In this document: positions 1 through 8,373 of the stretch, piece after piece
Position numbering within the stretch: position 1 is the stretch's first letter
Layout: each line of letters opens with the position of its first letter
Assembly: GCA_944389175.1 (NCBI GenBank)
Contig: CALXLK010000013.1
Location: 1 to 52,650, forward strand
Direction: 5' to 3'
Source of the DNA: an uncultured Opitutales bacterium
Lineage (GTDB): Bacteria > Verrucomicrobiota > Verrucomicrobiia > Opitutales > Intestinicryptomonadaceae
Length of the DNA: 52,650 bases
Translations under genes and position numbers: made by a program
Notes under the pieces: generated by a model
Database searches by the model: none
What the model saw: the letters and a program-made list of their open reading frames with translations, nothing else
What the model was told of the DNA's origin: nothing

Positions 1-128
1 AAAATTACAGATTGAGGGTCTTGGTTCTATGCGGCGTCTTTCATTAAAATCCACTCTCTTTGGTGTTGACCCAAATTATCAACAACTTACAAATTTAAAA
101 CATATGTACAAAAACAGGCATATTTTGT

Positions 129-163
129 AAAAAATTAAGCCTGAAAATCATTGATTTACAGGC
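129..163 (-). terminator. intrinsic terminator of tRNA-Thr
   Basis: Read on the minus strand, GCCTG-T-AAATC pairs with GATTT-T-CAGGC around a 3-base loop, with one mismatch in the middle. The stem is followed by a T-rich tract (TTAATTTTTT). It starts about 10 bases after the encoded CCA end of the tRNA. Confidence 0.7.
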
Positions 164-172
164 CTTTAAAAG

Positions 173-248
173 TGGAGCCGAAAGTCGGACTTGAACCGAC
201 GACCCACGCTTTACGAAAGCGTTGCTCTACCAACTGAGCTATTTCGGC
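173..248 (-). tRNA. tRNA-Thr (anticodon CGT), CCA encoded
   Basis: The reverse complement folds as a full cloverleaf: acceptor stem GCCGAAA/TTTCGGC, D-arm with AGCTCAGTTGGTAGAGC, anticodon stem ACGCT/AGCGT around loop TTCGTAA, and T-arm GTCGG-TTCAAGT-CCGAC. The anticodon CGT reads the Thr codon ACG. The discriminator is T and the CCA end (173-175) is encoded in the DNA. The gene rules out starts upstream of about 250 for the next plus-strand gene. Confidence 0.96.
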
Positions 249-361
249 AATCAATTTATTCTCCCAATTCTCCATTTTTGCCTTCCTTAGTCAATATATT
301 TTTACAATATTTTTTACGTTTGATTTTTTATCGGCCTTTATGTTCTATATCCGCGTACCGT

Positions 362-970
362 ATGAAAAATATTCTTAAGATAGCCCTGTTTATTGCCGCA
401 GTGGTTGCCGTGCAGCTCCTTTACGGCTGGCCGGAACTTATTGCTGATATGAAGGGCTTTGCCGAAACCCACAATAACCCGTTTGCGTTTTTTGCCATAA
501 TGTCAACAGGGTGCGCAATAGGTTTGCCGCTGTCTTTTTGCACTCTTTATGCAGGAGCCGCCTTCGGCGCTTTCTGGGGATCGGTGCTTTCCGTAGGCGG
601 TATTTGCATAAGTTCGGCTATCGGGTATGCCATCGGGCGTTTTGCATTCCCCGGCGACATTGTAGAAAATTTTAAGCGGCGCTTTAATATTTCCAATCCC
701 CGAAATATGTTCGACCTTAACTTCTTTGTCAGAGCCGTTCCGGGAATACCGTATTGCATGCAAAACTTTCTTCTTGGCGGCATGAATTCAGACCTGAAGG
801 TCTATATGGTTCTCGGAGTGGCAATTCAAGGATTATTTGCCGTGGCTATGAACGTATTGGGCTCTTCATTCAGCCAAGGCGGTTATTTAAAGTATATAGC
901 AATTGCCGTAATTATAATGCTTGTCTTGCTTATAAGAATTCTTTTTAAGCGCCTTTTTAAAATAAAGTAG
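362..970 (+). CDS. DedA/TVP38 (VTT domain) membrane protein
   Basis: This 202-residue integral membrane protein resembles the SNARE-associated/VTT family (TVP38/TMEM64, DedA relatives), which in bacteria is linked to lipid scrambling and membrane homeostasis. An N-terminal hydrophobic segment starts at residue 3. A glycine-rich re-entrant part follows with GLPLSFCTLYAGAAFG near 58-73, then the second family region around FVRAVPGIPYCMQNFLLG near 124-141, and a C-terminal membrane helix with a basic tail. The start at 362 was chosen because the longer open frame runs into the tRNA gene. No Shine-Dalgarno is visible. It is a single-gene unit, and its transported substrate is unknown. Confidence 0.8.
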   Translation: MKNILKIALFIAAVVAVQLLYGWPELIADMKGFAETHNNPFAFFAIMSTGCAIGLPLSFCTLYAGAAFGAFWGSVLSVGGICISSAIGYAIGRFAFPGDIVENFKRRFNISNPRNMFDLNFFVRAVPGIPYCMQNFLLGGMNSDLKVYMVLGVAIQGLFAVAMNVLGSSFSQGGYLKYIAIAVIIMLVLLIRILFKRLFKIK

Positions 971-1268
971 GCGAACTTCCAACATCGAACCGCCCATCTT
1001 CCGACTTCCTTTCTCTTTTCCTCTCCATTCTTCCCATTTTCCCGCGCACAAAAAAGTGTGGAAATGGCGATGCCGGTTATGCTCCAACTCGCCGCGCGTT
1101 CGGAGAAAATGTCTCTGCCGCGCCACGGCGTCGTTCATTAAAAAGAATGTGAGATTTTTTATCTTGCAGCACGGGCTAAAAATTTATAGCGCTCCGGGTC
1201 ACAAAAAAATCACCCGCAAGGCATAAACATAAAAACGAGTCGGGGCCGTGTTCAAATGTTCTAAGTAC
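971..1268. other. intergenic, no gene seen
   Basis: This stretch lies between the convergent VTT-family gene and the lipoprotein gene. I see no convincing coding frame or RNA gene in it. Confidence 0.6.
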
Positions 1269-1294
1269 AAAAAAGGCGACCCGAAACGGCCGCC
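1269..1294 (-). terminator. intrinsic terminator of the lipoprotein gene
   Basis: On the minus strand GGCGGCC pairs with GGTCGCC (one G-T wobble) around a 6-base loop and is followed by six T. It lies about 60 bases after the stop of the lipoprotein gene. Confidence 0.7.
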
Positions 1295-1354
1295 TTCCCA
1301 AAGTCACAACAGGCTTCTCAGGGCTTTTGCAAGCGATGTAAAATCTTATGATTT

Positions 1355-1741
1355 TTACTTCAGCGTCTTATTAAACGTCTTGACGAGGAAATCTACGTAT
1401 CTAAGAGGCACGTACGGCGTGTTGTCGATGGTAGAGCCCTTTGTTTCTATCTTTACGGCATTGTTTTCATACGTGATGGAAACTTTTGCGTTTTGGCCGC
1501 GATTGCTAATAGAGGCGGTAATTGGGTACTCGGTGCTGGTGACATTCCAACCGCGCGCCCTCAATGCGCTTACCATGGCGGCTTTTACCGCCGCGGCGTC
1601 GCTGCTTGTTGTAGGATATGTAAGCTGGGTTTGCCCGTTCTGGGCCATGTCGTAGCCCGTGCGCGTCGTGGTGGTGGTGCACGCAGTCAACCCCGCTATC
1701 GCGGCCGCAGCCGCAAATATTGCTAATCTCACTTTTTTCAT
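1355..1741 (-). CDS. small secreted lipoprotein, function unknown
   Basis: The product has 128 residues. It opens with MKK, a hydrophobic alanine-rich stretch and the lipobox LTAC, so it should be exported and lipidated at the Cys near residue 21, followed by a run of threonines. The mature part has an alternating pattern (RARGWNVTSTEYPITASI, then VSITYENNAVKIET) that suggests a small alpha/beta domain. I do not recognise a named family. The start at 1741 was chosen because it begins the signal peptide and has AAAGG about 6 bases upstream. It is divergent from plsC, and its own terminator follows. Confidence 0.75.
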   Translation of the reverse strand: MKKVRLAIFAAAAAIAGLTACTTTTTRTGYDMAQNGQTQLTYPTTSSDAAAVKAAMVSALRARGWNVTSTEYPITASISNRGQNAKVSITYENNAVKIETKGSTIDNTPYVPLRYVDFLVKTFNKTLK

Positions 1742-1805
1742 AGCCTTTATCTTTAATGTTGTATTGTTCTTTGCCAATTCTTTAATACATATCATTCAAT
1801 ATTCA

Positions 1806-2594
1806 ATGGACACCGTTTTCAACTTTATTTTTACGCTCTCTATACCATTCCGCATAGCAATAGGATTTGCGTGTTTCTTCTTGGCAAATCTGATAGTTGC
1901 CGTTTTGGTGTTGCCCCTTCTTTTATTGCCTTTTCGGGATCTAAAAAAAAGAGCTATCTCTGCAGTCATCCGTTGGACGCTCTATTTCCAATTCATAAAA
2001 ATCATGTCGTGGCTGGGAGCGTACACTCTGGATGTCAAGATCTCTGAAAAAATAGATTACAAGCGCCCCTTTATTATTGTATCAAACCACATATCCCTGC
2101 TAGATCCGCTCATATTGATGTCGTATATAAAAAATACCGGAGCCGTCATAAAAAGGCGCTATACTGTCATACTTGTCGTGTGGTTGTTGGTGCGCGTTTT
2201 CGATTTTATAGTAGTCGACGAAAACACAAAAAACGACCCGAGCGAATATGTTGAAAAGTTTTCCAGTGTTCTGAAAAAGCGCAATGTCTTGATATACCCG
2301 GAGGGCGCCCGCTCAAAGGCGGGGCGCGTGGCCGATTTTAAAAAGTCAGCGTTTGTTATAGCGAAAGAGCTTAATGTGGACGTCGTTCCCGTAGCTGTTT
2401 ATTCGCCAAAGCCCATGTTCACGAAAGATTCGGTAAACATGACGGGACAGGCGCGCTATTGTGTGAGGGTTATGGATCCTATAAATCCGCGCGAATACAA
2501 AAACGCATCTCTTTTGGGCAGGGCAGCCTGCGGCGTAATTTGCAAAACGGTTGACAATTTGCGCCATTCATTTAACAACTCCTACAAAGCTTAA
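1806..2594 (+). CDS. plsC: 1-acyl-sn-glycerol-3-phosphate acyltransferase (PlsC family)
   Basis: The product probably transfers an acyl group to lysophosphatidic acid to make phosphatidic acid at the membrane. Of its 262 residues, the first 45 form membrane helices. The catalytic HX4D motif is NHISLLD (His95, Asp100), and the substrate-binding motif is YPEGARS near 164-170. Length is normal for the family. The start at 1806 begins the hydrophobic N-terminus; longer frames run into the divergent lipoprotein gene. The FabZ-like gene follows 2 bases after the stop, so this looks like the first gene of a three-gene operon. Other acyltransferases of the PlsC superfamily (for example acting on ornithine lipids) cannot be excluded. 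Confidence 0.88.
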   Translation: MDTVFNFIFTLSIPFRIAIGFACFFLANLIVAVLVLPLLLLPFRDLKKRAISAVIRWTLYFQFIKIMSWLGAYTLDVKISEKIDYKRPFIIVSNHISLLDPLILMSYIKNTGAVIKRRYTVILVVWLLVRVFDFIVVDENTKNDPSEYVEKFSSVLKKRNVLIYPEGARSKAGRVADFKKSAFVIAKELNVDVVPVAVYSPKPMFTKDSVNMTGQARYCVRVMDPINPREYKNASLLGRAACGVICKTVDNLRHSFNNSYKA

Positions 2595-2596
2595 GC

Positions 2597-3031
2597 ATGA
2601 TTTTTGACAAGGAGACAATCAAGGGGCATCTGCCTCACAGGGAGCCGTTTTTATTCGTCGACGGCGTGGAAAAATTTGATTCGCGCAGCATTGTGGCTAC
2701 GTTTACACTTACGCCCGATATGCCCATTTTTAAGGGGCATTTCCCCAATAGGGCGATTGTGCCGGGAGTCGTCATGCAGGAGGCTCTCGCCCAGGCTTCA
2801 GGCCTTGTCCTGGCCTTATCCGGCATTTCCGACGGCGGTATCTTTTACTTTGCAAGCGCCAATATGAAGTTTGTATCCGTGGTGGAACCCACGGCTAAAA
2901 TTTTGCTTTATTCGACGCTCGTAAAAAGTTTTAACGGCCTGTACCAATTTGAAGTCGAGGCTGCCGTATCGGGCGGCCGCACTGCGGCAAAAGGCACTAT
3001 AGTTCTGGCTTCCGATAAATCAGGTAAATGA
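2597..3031 (+). CDS. FabZ-like 3-hydroxyacyl-ACP dehydratase
   Basis: This 144-residue hot-dog fold protein has the FabZ signature. LPHREPFLFVD at 12-22 is followed by the active-site segment GHFPNRAIVPGVVMQEALAQ, which holds the catalytic His48 and Glu62. Such enzymes dehydrate 3-hydroxyacyl-ACP to trans-2-enoyl-ACP during fatty acid elongation. The length matches single-domain FabZ. It lies between plsC and a flavoprotein gene, and its last 4 bases (ATGA) overlap the next start, so translation is probably coupled. Whether it is the main FabZ of the cell or a specialised copy is not clear, since no other fab genes are nearby. Confidence 0.88.
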   Translation: MIFDKETIKGHLPHREPFLFVDGVEKFDSRSIVATFTLTPDMPIFKGHFPNRAIVPGVVMQEALAQASGLVLALSGISDGGIFYFASANMKFVSVVEPTAKILLYSTLVKSFNGLYQFEVEAAVSGGRTAAKGTIVLASDKSGK

Positions 3032-3720
3032 AGATACTCTTGTTAAGAGCCGCCCCAAGAAAATCCGGGGCAACTAACGCTTTTGCCGACGCATTCGCAA
3101 AGGGCCTCCGCGCCGCGGGCGCGGATTTTTGCGACGTAAATTTGTGCTCGAAAAAAATTGCCCCGTGCGCCGGGTGCTACAAATGTTGCGCCTTCGATTC
3201 GGAGTGCCCGATCGACGACGATATGTCCGGCCTTTTGCAACTCGTGCGCGCAAGCGACGTCGTGGCGTGCTTTTCGCCCGTGTACTTTTACGGCATGTCG
3301 TCGGTCTTAAAGGCCTTTTTCGACAGGTGTTTCCCCCTGATAGGCAAAAGTTCCCATACGCCTTTTTGCGCCGATACCAAGGCCTCGGGCTCTCTTATGA
3401 AGCGCCTGTTGGCCTTTTCCGTGGCCTCCGGGCGCATTTCCACGTTCGAGCCGCTTTCAAAACATTACGAATTCATAGCGCGGGGGCTTGGCATGTCGCT
3501 TACAAATATTAGGCGCGGCGAGGCTGTCTACTTTGCAAATCTCAAGCACAATTCAAAAAGGGTAAAAAAAATTTTTGACTCTGTTGAGAAGCTCGGCCGC
3601 GAAATAGCCTTGGGCGAAGTTTCCGATGATACCGTTGCCAGTATAGAGCTTCCCATCGCCCCTAGCGACGAGGCTTTCTTTGCGCGCGCCAAGATATATT
3701 GGAATATCTTGCGCAGTTAA
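3028..3720 (+). CDS. NAD(P)H-dependent FMN reductase-like iron-sulfur flavoprotein
   Basis: The 230-residue product has a flavodoxin-like fold. The start MKILLLRAAPRKSGAT gives the FMN phosphate loop, and FSPVYFYGMSSVLKAFFDR is the usual second FMN-binding region. Between them is a Cys cluster (Cys47, Cys50, Cys53, Cys54, Cys60) similar to the compact [4Fe-4S] motif of iron-sulfur flavoproteins. Such proteins move electrons in anaerobes. It is the last gene of the plsC operon and overlaps the FabZ-like gene by 4 bases. The cluster is inferred from spacing alone, and the electron partner is unknown. Confidence 0.82.
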   Translation: MKILLLRAAPRKSGATNAFADAFAKGLRAAGADFCDVNLCSKKIAPCAGCYKCCAFDSECPIDDDMSGLLQLVRASDVVACFSPVYFYGMSSVLKAFFDRCFPLIGKSSHTPFCADTKASGSLMKRLLAFSVASGRISTFEPLSKHYEFIARGLGMSLTNIRRGEAVYFANLKHNSKRVKKIFDSVEKLGREIALGEVSDDTVASIELPIAPSDEAFFARAKIYWNILRS

Positions 3721-4079
3721 GGGCGTCTTGCCCATTGCCGCATTGCTCCATACTTGCCCTTGCAGGCTTTCTTTGCGCGCAGATTGCCCAAGAGCGGTCG
3801 CACTGCGGCAAAGACTGTTTAATTTTTAGGGCAATTTATTAGGCGCAATAATATGCCTTTTGCAACTGATGCATGCGCCCGCGATGCCGCCATGTGCCGT
3901 CATGGCTGAGACGGCAGTGGATTTTATTTCAGTATATGATACCTGGTCGAAACGGGAGCCTGCGCCGCATCGTTTCGAATCTTTTGCTTCATTTGGGGGC
4001 GACATTCGTGCGCAAAGGCCGTTGGGAGTCTCTCTGGCGCATTTCTTGTGGTTCCCGTTGCGAGCGGCTCCGGTTAAAT
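3721..4079. other. intergenic between convergent units
   Basis: About 360 bases separate the plsC operon from the terminator of the minus-strand oxidoreductase. Several frames are open on both strands, but none has a start with a ribosome binding site or a recognisable product. No strong terminator for the plsC operon was found here. Confidence 0.5.
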
Positions 4080-4112
4080 AAAAAAAAAGACGGCCGCGCT
4101 TGCGGTCGTCTT
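4080..4112 (-). terminator. intrinsic terminator of the Gfo/Idh/MocA gene
   Basis: On the minus strand an 11-base stem (AAGACGACCGC with GCGGCCGTCTT, one mismatch) closes a 4-base loop and is followed by nine T. It sits 18 bases after the stop at 4131. Confidence 0.85.
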
Positions 4113-4130
4113 TCTTCTTGCCAGAGGAGC

Positions 4131-5537
4131 TTAGAAGAGGTTCGAGAATATGCCCTTTTTCTCGGGGAGGAACTCTTCCTTGTAATCGTAGAGGCTCCTG
4201 ACATACTTGTCGGCCTCCGGACACCCCGGGAAGGAGAGCGTCTTGGGATCGTACTTGAGCTCTCTGTCGGGGAAATTGATTGCTATCATGTTCAACAGGC
4301 ACATTTCCGTAAACGGCGCCGCATAGTTGAAGTTTCCCGGAGGATTCTTTCCGGCAAAACATGCATCGACCCACTCCATTACGGGGTTGCCCATATGCTT
4401 TGAACGCTCGTATTTCTTGTCGGCCAATCCGTTTTTGCCGGCTTTCTTGGCTGCTACGAGCATGTCGCGCATCTTAGTCTTCGGGAATATGAACGTTTCT
4501 CCGCCCGCGCCGTACTCGTTCGTGCGCACGGTGCACTTCGAGCCGACAATAAGCGTGCAGTTTGCGTTCTTTTTGTCGTGGATATAGGCGTCGTCGACAC
4601 CCTTTACGTGGGCGGGCTTTCTGCCGCCGTCGTACCAGTGTACCTTGATTTTGCCGCCCTTGCCGCGCTTGTTGGCAAAAATCATATCTGTCGAGGACTC
4701 TTTGGGCCAGCTGTAATTGTTAAACGGCGTGGAATTGCCCTTGATGACTTCCGGGAACCCGAGGTCGAATGCGGAGTAGGGGGCGTCGAAGAAGTGGCAG
4801 GCCATATCGCCGCATGCTCCCGTGCCGTAATTGCGCATGCCGCGCCATTTAAAGGGCAGAATTTCGTGGTTGTAGGGTTGGTACGGCGCCACGCCGAGCC
4901 AAAGATTGTAATTGAGAGTCGGCGGAACTTTTTCTCCGGCCGGCGGTTCCATGTAGCCTTGCGGCCATATCGGGCGGTTTGTCCACATGTATATGTCTTC
5001 AATCTCCCCGAGTATTCCGGCTTCGTACCACTCGCGAATCATTCTCCAGCCTTCGTGGGTATGGCCCTGGTTGCCCATCTGCGTGAATACGCCGGCCTCG
5101 GCAGCCAGCCTCTTGAGCTCTTCGGCTTCCCATATTGTGCGGGTGAGGGGCTTTTGGCAGAATACGTGTTTGCCGTTGGCTATCGCCCAAGCCGAGATCG
5201 GGTAGTGCATGTGGTCGGGCGTCGAAACCGTTACGCCGTCGATGTCCTTGCCCATTTTGTCGAACATTACGCGGTAGTCTTCAAAGAAGGGAACATCCGA
5301 GAATTCTTTAATGGCCTTGGCCGCGCGAACCCTGTCGACGTCGCAAATGGCAACTATGTTGACATTCTTGGCCTTCCTTACATAGTTGAAGACGGCATAT
5401 CCCATGCCGCCGGCTCCCACCACGGCGATATTCATCTTGCCGTTAATGCCTTTTACTTTCGCTGTGGCACACGAGGGCAGGAACATAAGACCGCCCATTG
5501 CCGCCGTACCTTTTATGAAGTTTCTGCGTGTAATCAT
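4131..5537 (-). CDS. Tat-exported Gfo/Idh/MocA family oxidoreductase
   Basis: This 468-residue protein starts with a twin-arginine signal (TRRNFIKG at 3-10) followed by a hydrophobic stretch and LPSC, so it is exported folded, perhaps with a lipid anchor. The Rossmann nucleotide site NIAVVGAGGMG is near 36-46. CQKPLTR near 128-134 is the family EKP-like motif with Gln in place of the Glu. The C-terminal alpha/beta domain follows. Relatives are abundant in PVC bacteria and act on sugars or their derivatives with NAD(P). The substrate is not predictable. AAAGG lies about 12 bases before the start. It is a single transcription unit with its own terminator. Confidence 0.88.
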   Translation of the reverse strand: MITRRNFIKGTAAMGGLMFLPSCATAKVKGINGKMNIAVVGAGGMGYAVFNYVRKAKNVNIVAICDVDRVRAAKAIKEFSDVPFFEDYRVMFDKMGKDIDGVTVSTPDHMHYPISAWAIANGKHVFCQKPLTRTIWEAEELKRLAAEAGVFTQMGNQGHTHEGWRMIREWYEAGILGEIEDIYMWTNRPIWPQGYMEPPAGEKVPPTLNYNLWLGVAPYQPYNHEILPFKWRGMRNYGTGACGDMACHFFDAPYSAFDLGFPEVIKGNSTPFNNYSWPKESSTDMIFANKRGKGGKIKVHWYDGGRKPAHVKGVDDAYIHDKKNANCTLIVGSKCTVRTNEYGAGGETFIFPKTKMRDMLVAAKKAGKNGLADKKYERSKHMGNPVMEWVDACFAGKNPPGNFNYAAPFTEMCLLNMIAINFPDRELKYDPKTLSFPGCPEADKYVRSLYDYKEEFLPEKKGIFSNLF

Positions 5538-5754
5538 CTTTTATTTGCCTTTTTTTATTGTTGGAAAAACAAACCGTGGGAATTGATGGCAAATCGCGCC
5601 CCGCAATACCTATCGGCTTTGTGGAAAGCTCGTACATTTTTGTCGTTTGGTCAAGCCATTTCTTTTGTATCGGCCTTTTTTATTCGGTTTGCGCGGCTTT
5701 TGCCGTGCGCCTAAAATGAGGATGGTCCAATTATATTGTTGAGATTTTCTATCA

Positions 5755-6807
5755 ATGGTGTACCGTGCCGCAATTAAGATGATATTTTTTGCCGTAACAG
5801 TCTTTTTTACCCTTGCCATATCGTCGGTGTGTTCCATGTTCGAGGCTATCGTTCTTGGAACTAACGGCTTGGAAATAATGGCCCTAAAGAAAATATCCCA
5901 GAATCGGGGCGTAATATTGGAAAACCTGATTGCCGATATAGACAAGACCACGTCTTCGATTCTCACGGCAAACACAATAGCAAATACGTTTGGCGCCACT
6001 CTTGCAGGCTCCCAGTTTGCAATGTTGTTTTCGGTAGAGGGAATTGCCGCGTATTCATTCCCGGTTCTAATGACGATTTCGATATTGTTTTTCTCGGAAA
6101 TACTCCCGAAAAACATAGGCATACGCTACAGGCCGAATCTGCAAAGATACATAGTTTATCCTTTGTACTGGCTGTGCCTGGTCATGTCGCCGATTGCGAT
6201 GGCCTCGTCATGGGTAATCGGTAAAATTATACCAAAAGGCGCGCCCAAGAGGGTGGGCAACGACGAGATTATAATGCTTGCCGACAAGGGTCAGAAAGAC
6301 GGCGTAATTTCCTCCCAGGAGCGCGACATAATAGCAAACTCGCTTTCGCTGGCGGACGTCACCGTATCCGAAATCATGACCCCGCGCACGGTTCTCTACG
6401 GGCTCGACCAGGATATGACTGTAGAGCAGGCGTTCAAGTCTCCGGGCGGATTAAAATTTTCCAGAATGCCCGTATACAAGGATTCCATCGACAACATAGT
6501 CGGGATAGTCCGCAGGCGCGAAATACTGACGGCGGTCGCCGCCGACAAGATGGGCATATCCATAGCCGAATTGTCTTCTCCGGCGATGTTTGTGCCTGAG
6601 AACGGCAGCGCGCTGGCTGTTTTGCGCCAGATGATTAAGCGCCACCAGCAGATGGGCATCGTAGTCGACGAATTTGCCTCGCTTACGGGCGTCGTCACTC
6701 TCGAGGATATTTTCGAGCACATCCTTGGCTCGGAGATTTTCGACAACGACGATATCGCCGTAGACATGCGCGAGTTCGCCCGCACCAAACGCAATAAAAA
6801 AGATTAA
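5755..6807 (+). CDS. CNNM/DUF21 membrane protein with CBS domains (hemolysin-like)
   Basis: The 350-residue product resembles the CNNM/CorC family linked to Mg2+/Co2+ efflux. The CNNM transmembrane domain covers about residues 1-165, with helices near 9-32, 80-120 and 130-155. A pair of CBS domains follows: IMTPRTVLYGLDQDM near 210 and SSPAMFVPENGSALAVLRQM near 275-295, ending in the typical VVTLEDIFEHILG. It lacks the C-terminal CorC_HlyC transporter-associated domain, so it is a short family version. An alternative start is Met9 at 5779. A small gene follows after 3 bases, then rlmN, forming an operon. Confidence 0.85.
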   Translation: MVYRAAIKMIFFAVTVFFTLAISSVCSMFEAIVLGTNGLEIMALKKISQNRGVILENLIADIDKTTSSILTANTIANTFGATLAGSQFAMLFSVEGIAAYSFPVLMTISILFFSEILPKNIGIRYRPNLQRYIVYPLYWLCLVMSPIAMASSWVIGKIIPKGAPKRVGNDEIIMLADKGQKDGVISSQERDIIANSLSLADVTVSEIMTPRTVLYGLDQDMTVEQAFKSPGGLKFSRMPVYKDSIDNIVGIVRRREILTAVAADKMGISIAELSSPAMFVPENGSALAVLRQMIKRHQQMGIVVDEFASLTGVVTLEDIFEHILGSEIFDNDDIAVDMREFARTKRNKKD

Positions 6808-6810
6808 TTT

Positions 6811-7056
6811 ATGCCAGAAGAAAACGAAAAGAAAGTTAAATTTATCCCCACGCTTGTCCAGCTCGAAGAATTCGCCTCTAAGCTGCCCCCGGCCGATTCC
6901 GTGGAGGAGAGCGTGCGCACGGTGAGCCTTTCGCCCGACAGGCAAATAGACTTCGAGAGGGTTCGCGTGCATGTGCATGGCGGAGGCCTGGCCTACAAGT
7001 GGTCGTACAAGGGCAGGGTATTTATAAATTCCAAATTTGCAACGGCTGCCCTTTAG
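6811..7056 (+). CDS. small hypothetical protein
   Basis: The 81-residue soluble product matches no family I recognise. The N-terminal half is charged and helical (MPEENEKKVKFIPTLVQLEE), and the C-terminal half looks like beta strands (ERVRVHVHGGGLAYKWSYKG). It is probably real because it sits exactly between the CNNM gene (3 bases upstream) and rlmN (1 base downstream) in the same direction, and its codon use looks like its neighbours'. There is no signal peptide or membrane segment. Confidence 0.65.
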   Translation: MPEENEKKVKFIPTLVQLEEFASKLPPADSVEESVRTVSLSPDRQIDFERVRVHVHGGGLAYKWSYKGRVFINSKFATAAL

Positions 7057-7057
7057 T

Positions 7058-8134
7058 GTGAAAAATTTCTTCGAATACGACTTTGCCGAGTTCCAGCAGT
7101 TTTTGGCGGAAAATAATTTTGAAAAGTTTCGCGCCCGCCAGGTATTCGACGCCGTATATAAGGCAAAGTTGTTTGAGCCTGCGCTCTTCCCGTCGATAGG
7201 CGAGCCCCTGAAGAAATTTTTGGCCGAAAACGTCGAGTTTGTGGCCGCGCGGAGGGTCGGGTTAAAGAACAGTTCCGACGCCACCGGCAAGTATCTCTTT
7301 GAACTTTCCGACGGCAATTTTGTGGAGTCTGTTTTGCTCCAGGCGCCGTCCGACGACGGCAAATTGCGCCGGACTTTGTGCATGAGCACACAGGTAGGCT
7401 GCGCCAGCGGCTGCCGCTTTTGCGCTTCGGCTCTCAGGGGCTTCGTGCGCAATTTAAACCTCGGCGAGATATTGGCCCAGTCGCTGCCGTTTGTCGAGGA
7501 GAGGGAATTGGACGGACGCAAGCGCCGCGTATTTTTGTTTGAGAACATAGTTGTCATGGGCATGGGAGAGCCCCTTGCAAACTTCGACAATCTAATCAAG
7601 GCGCTCGGAATTCTCAACGACCCCTCGAAATTTGCCTTCGGGGCCCGGCGGATAACGGTGTCGACTTGCGGCTTGGCTGATAAAATTAGGGAGCTGGCCC
7701 GCATGAAATTTCCCTTTAGGCTTGCCATATCGCTTCATGGGGCTACCGACGAAGTTCGATCGCAGATTATGCCCATAAATAAAAAGTTCCCGCTCGGAGA
7801 GGTCTTGTCTGCTGCCATGGAATTTTCAAAGGCATGCGGGCGCATGATCACGCTGGAATACATACTCATAAAAGGGCTAAACGATACGTTCGACCAGGCG
7901 CGGAAACTCGCCCAAATAGCAAAAACGCTTCACGCGCACGTAAACCTTATTCCGTATAACAGGGTCGAGGGGCTTGAATGGAAGCGGCCCGATCCTTCGA
8001 GGCGCAGAGCCTTTGCCGACATACTCGAACGGGCGGGGGTCTCGTGCACTCTAAGGCGCGAAAAAGGTTCCCAAATAGAGGCCGCATGCGGCCAGCTGGC
8101 TCTAAAAAAGAAGCTTGGAGACAGCCTGTCGTAA
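7058..8134 (+). CDS. rlmN: 23S rRNA (adenine-2503-C2)-methyltransferase RlmN
   Basis: This is a radical SAM enzyme of 358 residues. It methylates A2503 of 23S rRNA and often A37 of some tRNAs. The [4Fe-4S]/SAM motif CASGCRFC has its cysteines at 115, 119 and 122. GMGEPLANFDN is the SAM-binding GEP region, and the conserved cysteine near the C-terminus lies in QIEAACGQLA. The GTG at 7058 was chosen because it directly follows the upstream stop; a TTG at 7037 would overlap the small gene by 20 bases. No clear Shine-Dalgarno is present for either. It is the last gene of the CNNM operon. Confidence 0.93.
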   Translation: MKNFFEYDFAEFQQFLAENNFEKFRARQVFDAVYKAKLFEPALFPSIGEPLKKFLAENVEFVAARRVGLKNSSDATGKYLFELSDGNFVESVLLQAPSDDGKLRRTLCMSTQVGCASGCRFCASALRGFVRNLNLGEILAQSLPFVEERELDGRKRRVFLFENIVVMGMGEPLANFDNLIKALGILNDPSKFAFGARRITVSTCGLADKIRELARMKFPFRLAISLHGATDEVRSQIMPINKKFPLGEVLSAAMEFSKACGRMITLEYILIKGLNDTFDQARKLAQIAKTLHAHVNLIPYNRVEGLEWKRPDPSRRRAFADILERAGVSCTLRREKGSQIEAACGQLALKKKLGDSLS

Positions 8135-8316
8135 TCTTTTGCGCCGATTTTTGTGGCTTCAAATCCGTTTTGTTTCCCCGTAACTTTCAAAGGCGCCCAT
8201 TTCAACGGCGGCCGTGCAAGTGCGGCCCATCGCCTGGTATTTTAAGAAGCGCGCCTTAGATTCTTCGATTTTAATTTTAGCAGGGCAGCTCGCCCGCGGA
8301 GCGCGCAACGCGCAAT

Positions 8317-8362
8317 CATACAAGCAAATAGAGCAGCCGTTAGGCTACTTTATTTGCGTATG
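8317..8362. repeat. long imperfect inverted repeat between convergent genes
   Basis: CATAC-AA-GCAAATA at the left pairs with TATTTGC-GTATG at the right, and the inner part continues to AGCC-GTTA-GGCT. The result is about 20 base pairs with a 2-base bulge, one wobble and one mismatch. No T tract follows on either strand. It lies between the rlmN stop and the stop of the glycosidase gene, so a role in 3'-end formation for both is plausible. Confidence 0.6.
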
Positions 8363-8373
8363 AGGTAAGTGTT

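Noticed and set aside
191..361. Longer start for the VTT membrane protein
   Set aside because: These codons overlap the tRNA-Thr gene on the other strand and add no homology.
4578..5714. A 378-codon open frame opposite the Gfo/Idh/MocA gene
   Set aside because: It is antisense to a clear oxidoreductase with a Tat signal, and has no start signal or family match.
6451..7728. A 425-codon minus-strand frame across the CNNM, small ORF and rlmN genes
   Set aside because: It is antisense to three genes, two of which have strong family motifs. The product is not recognisable.
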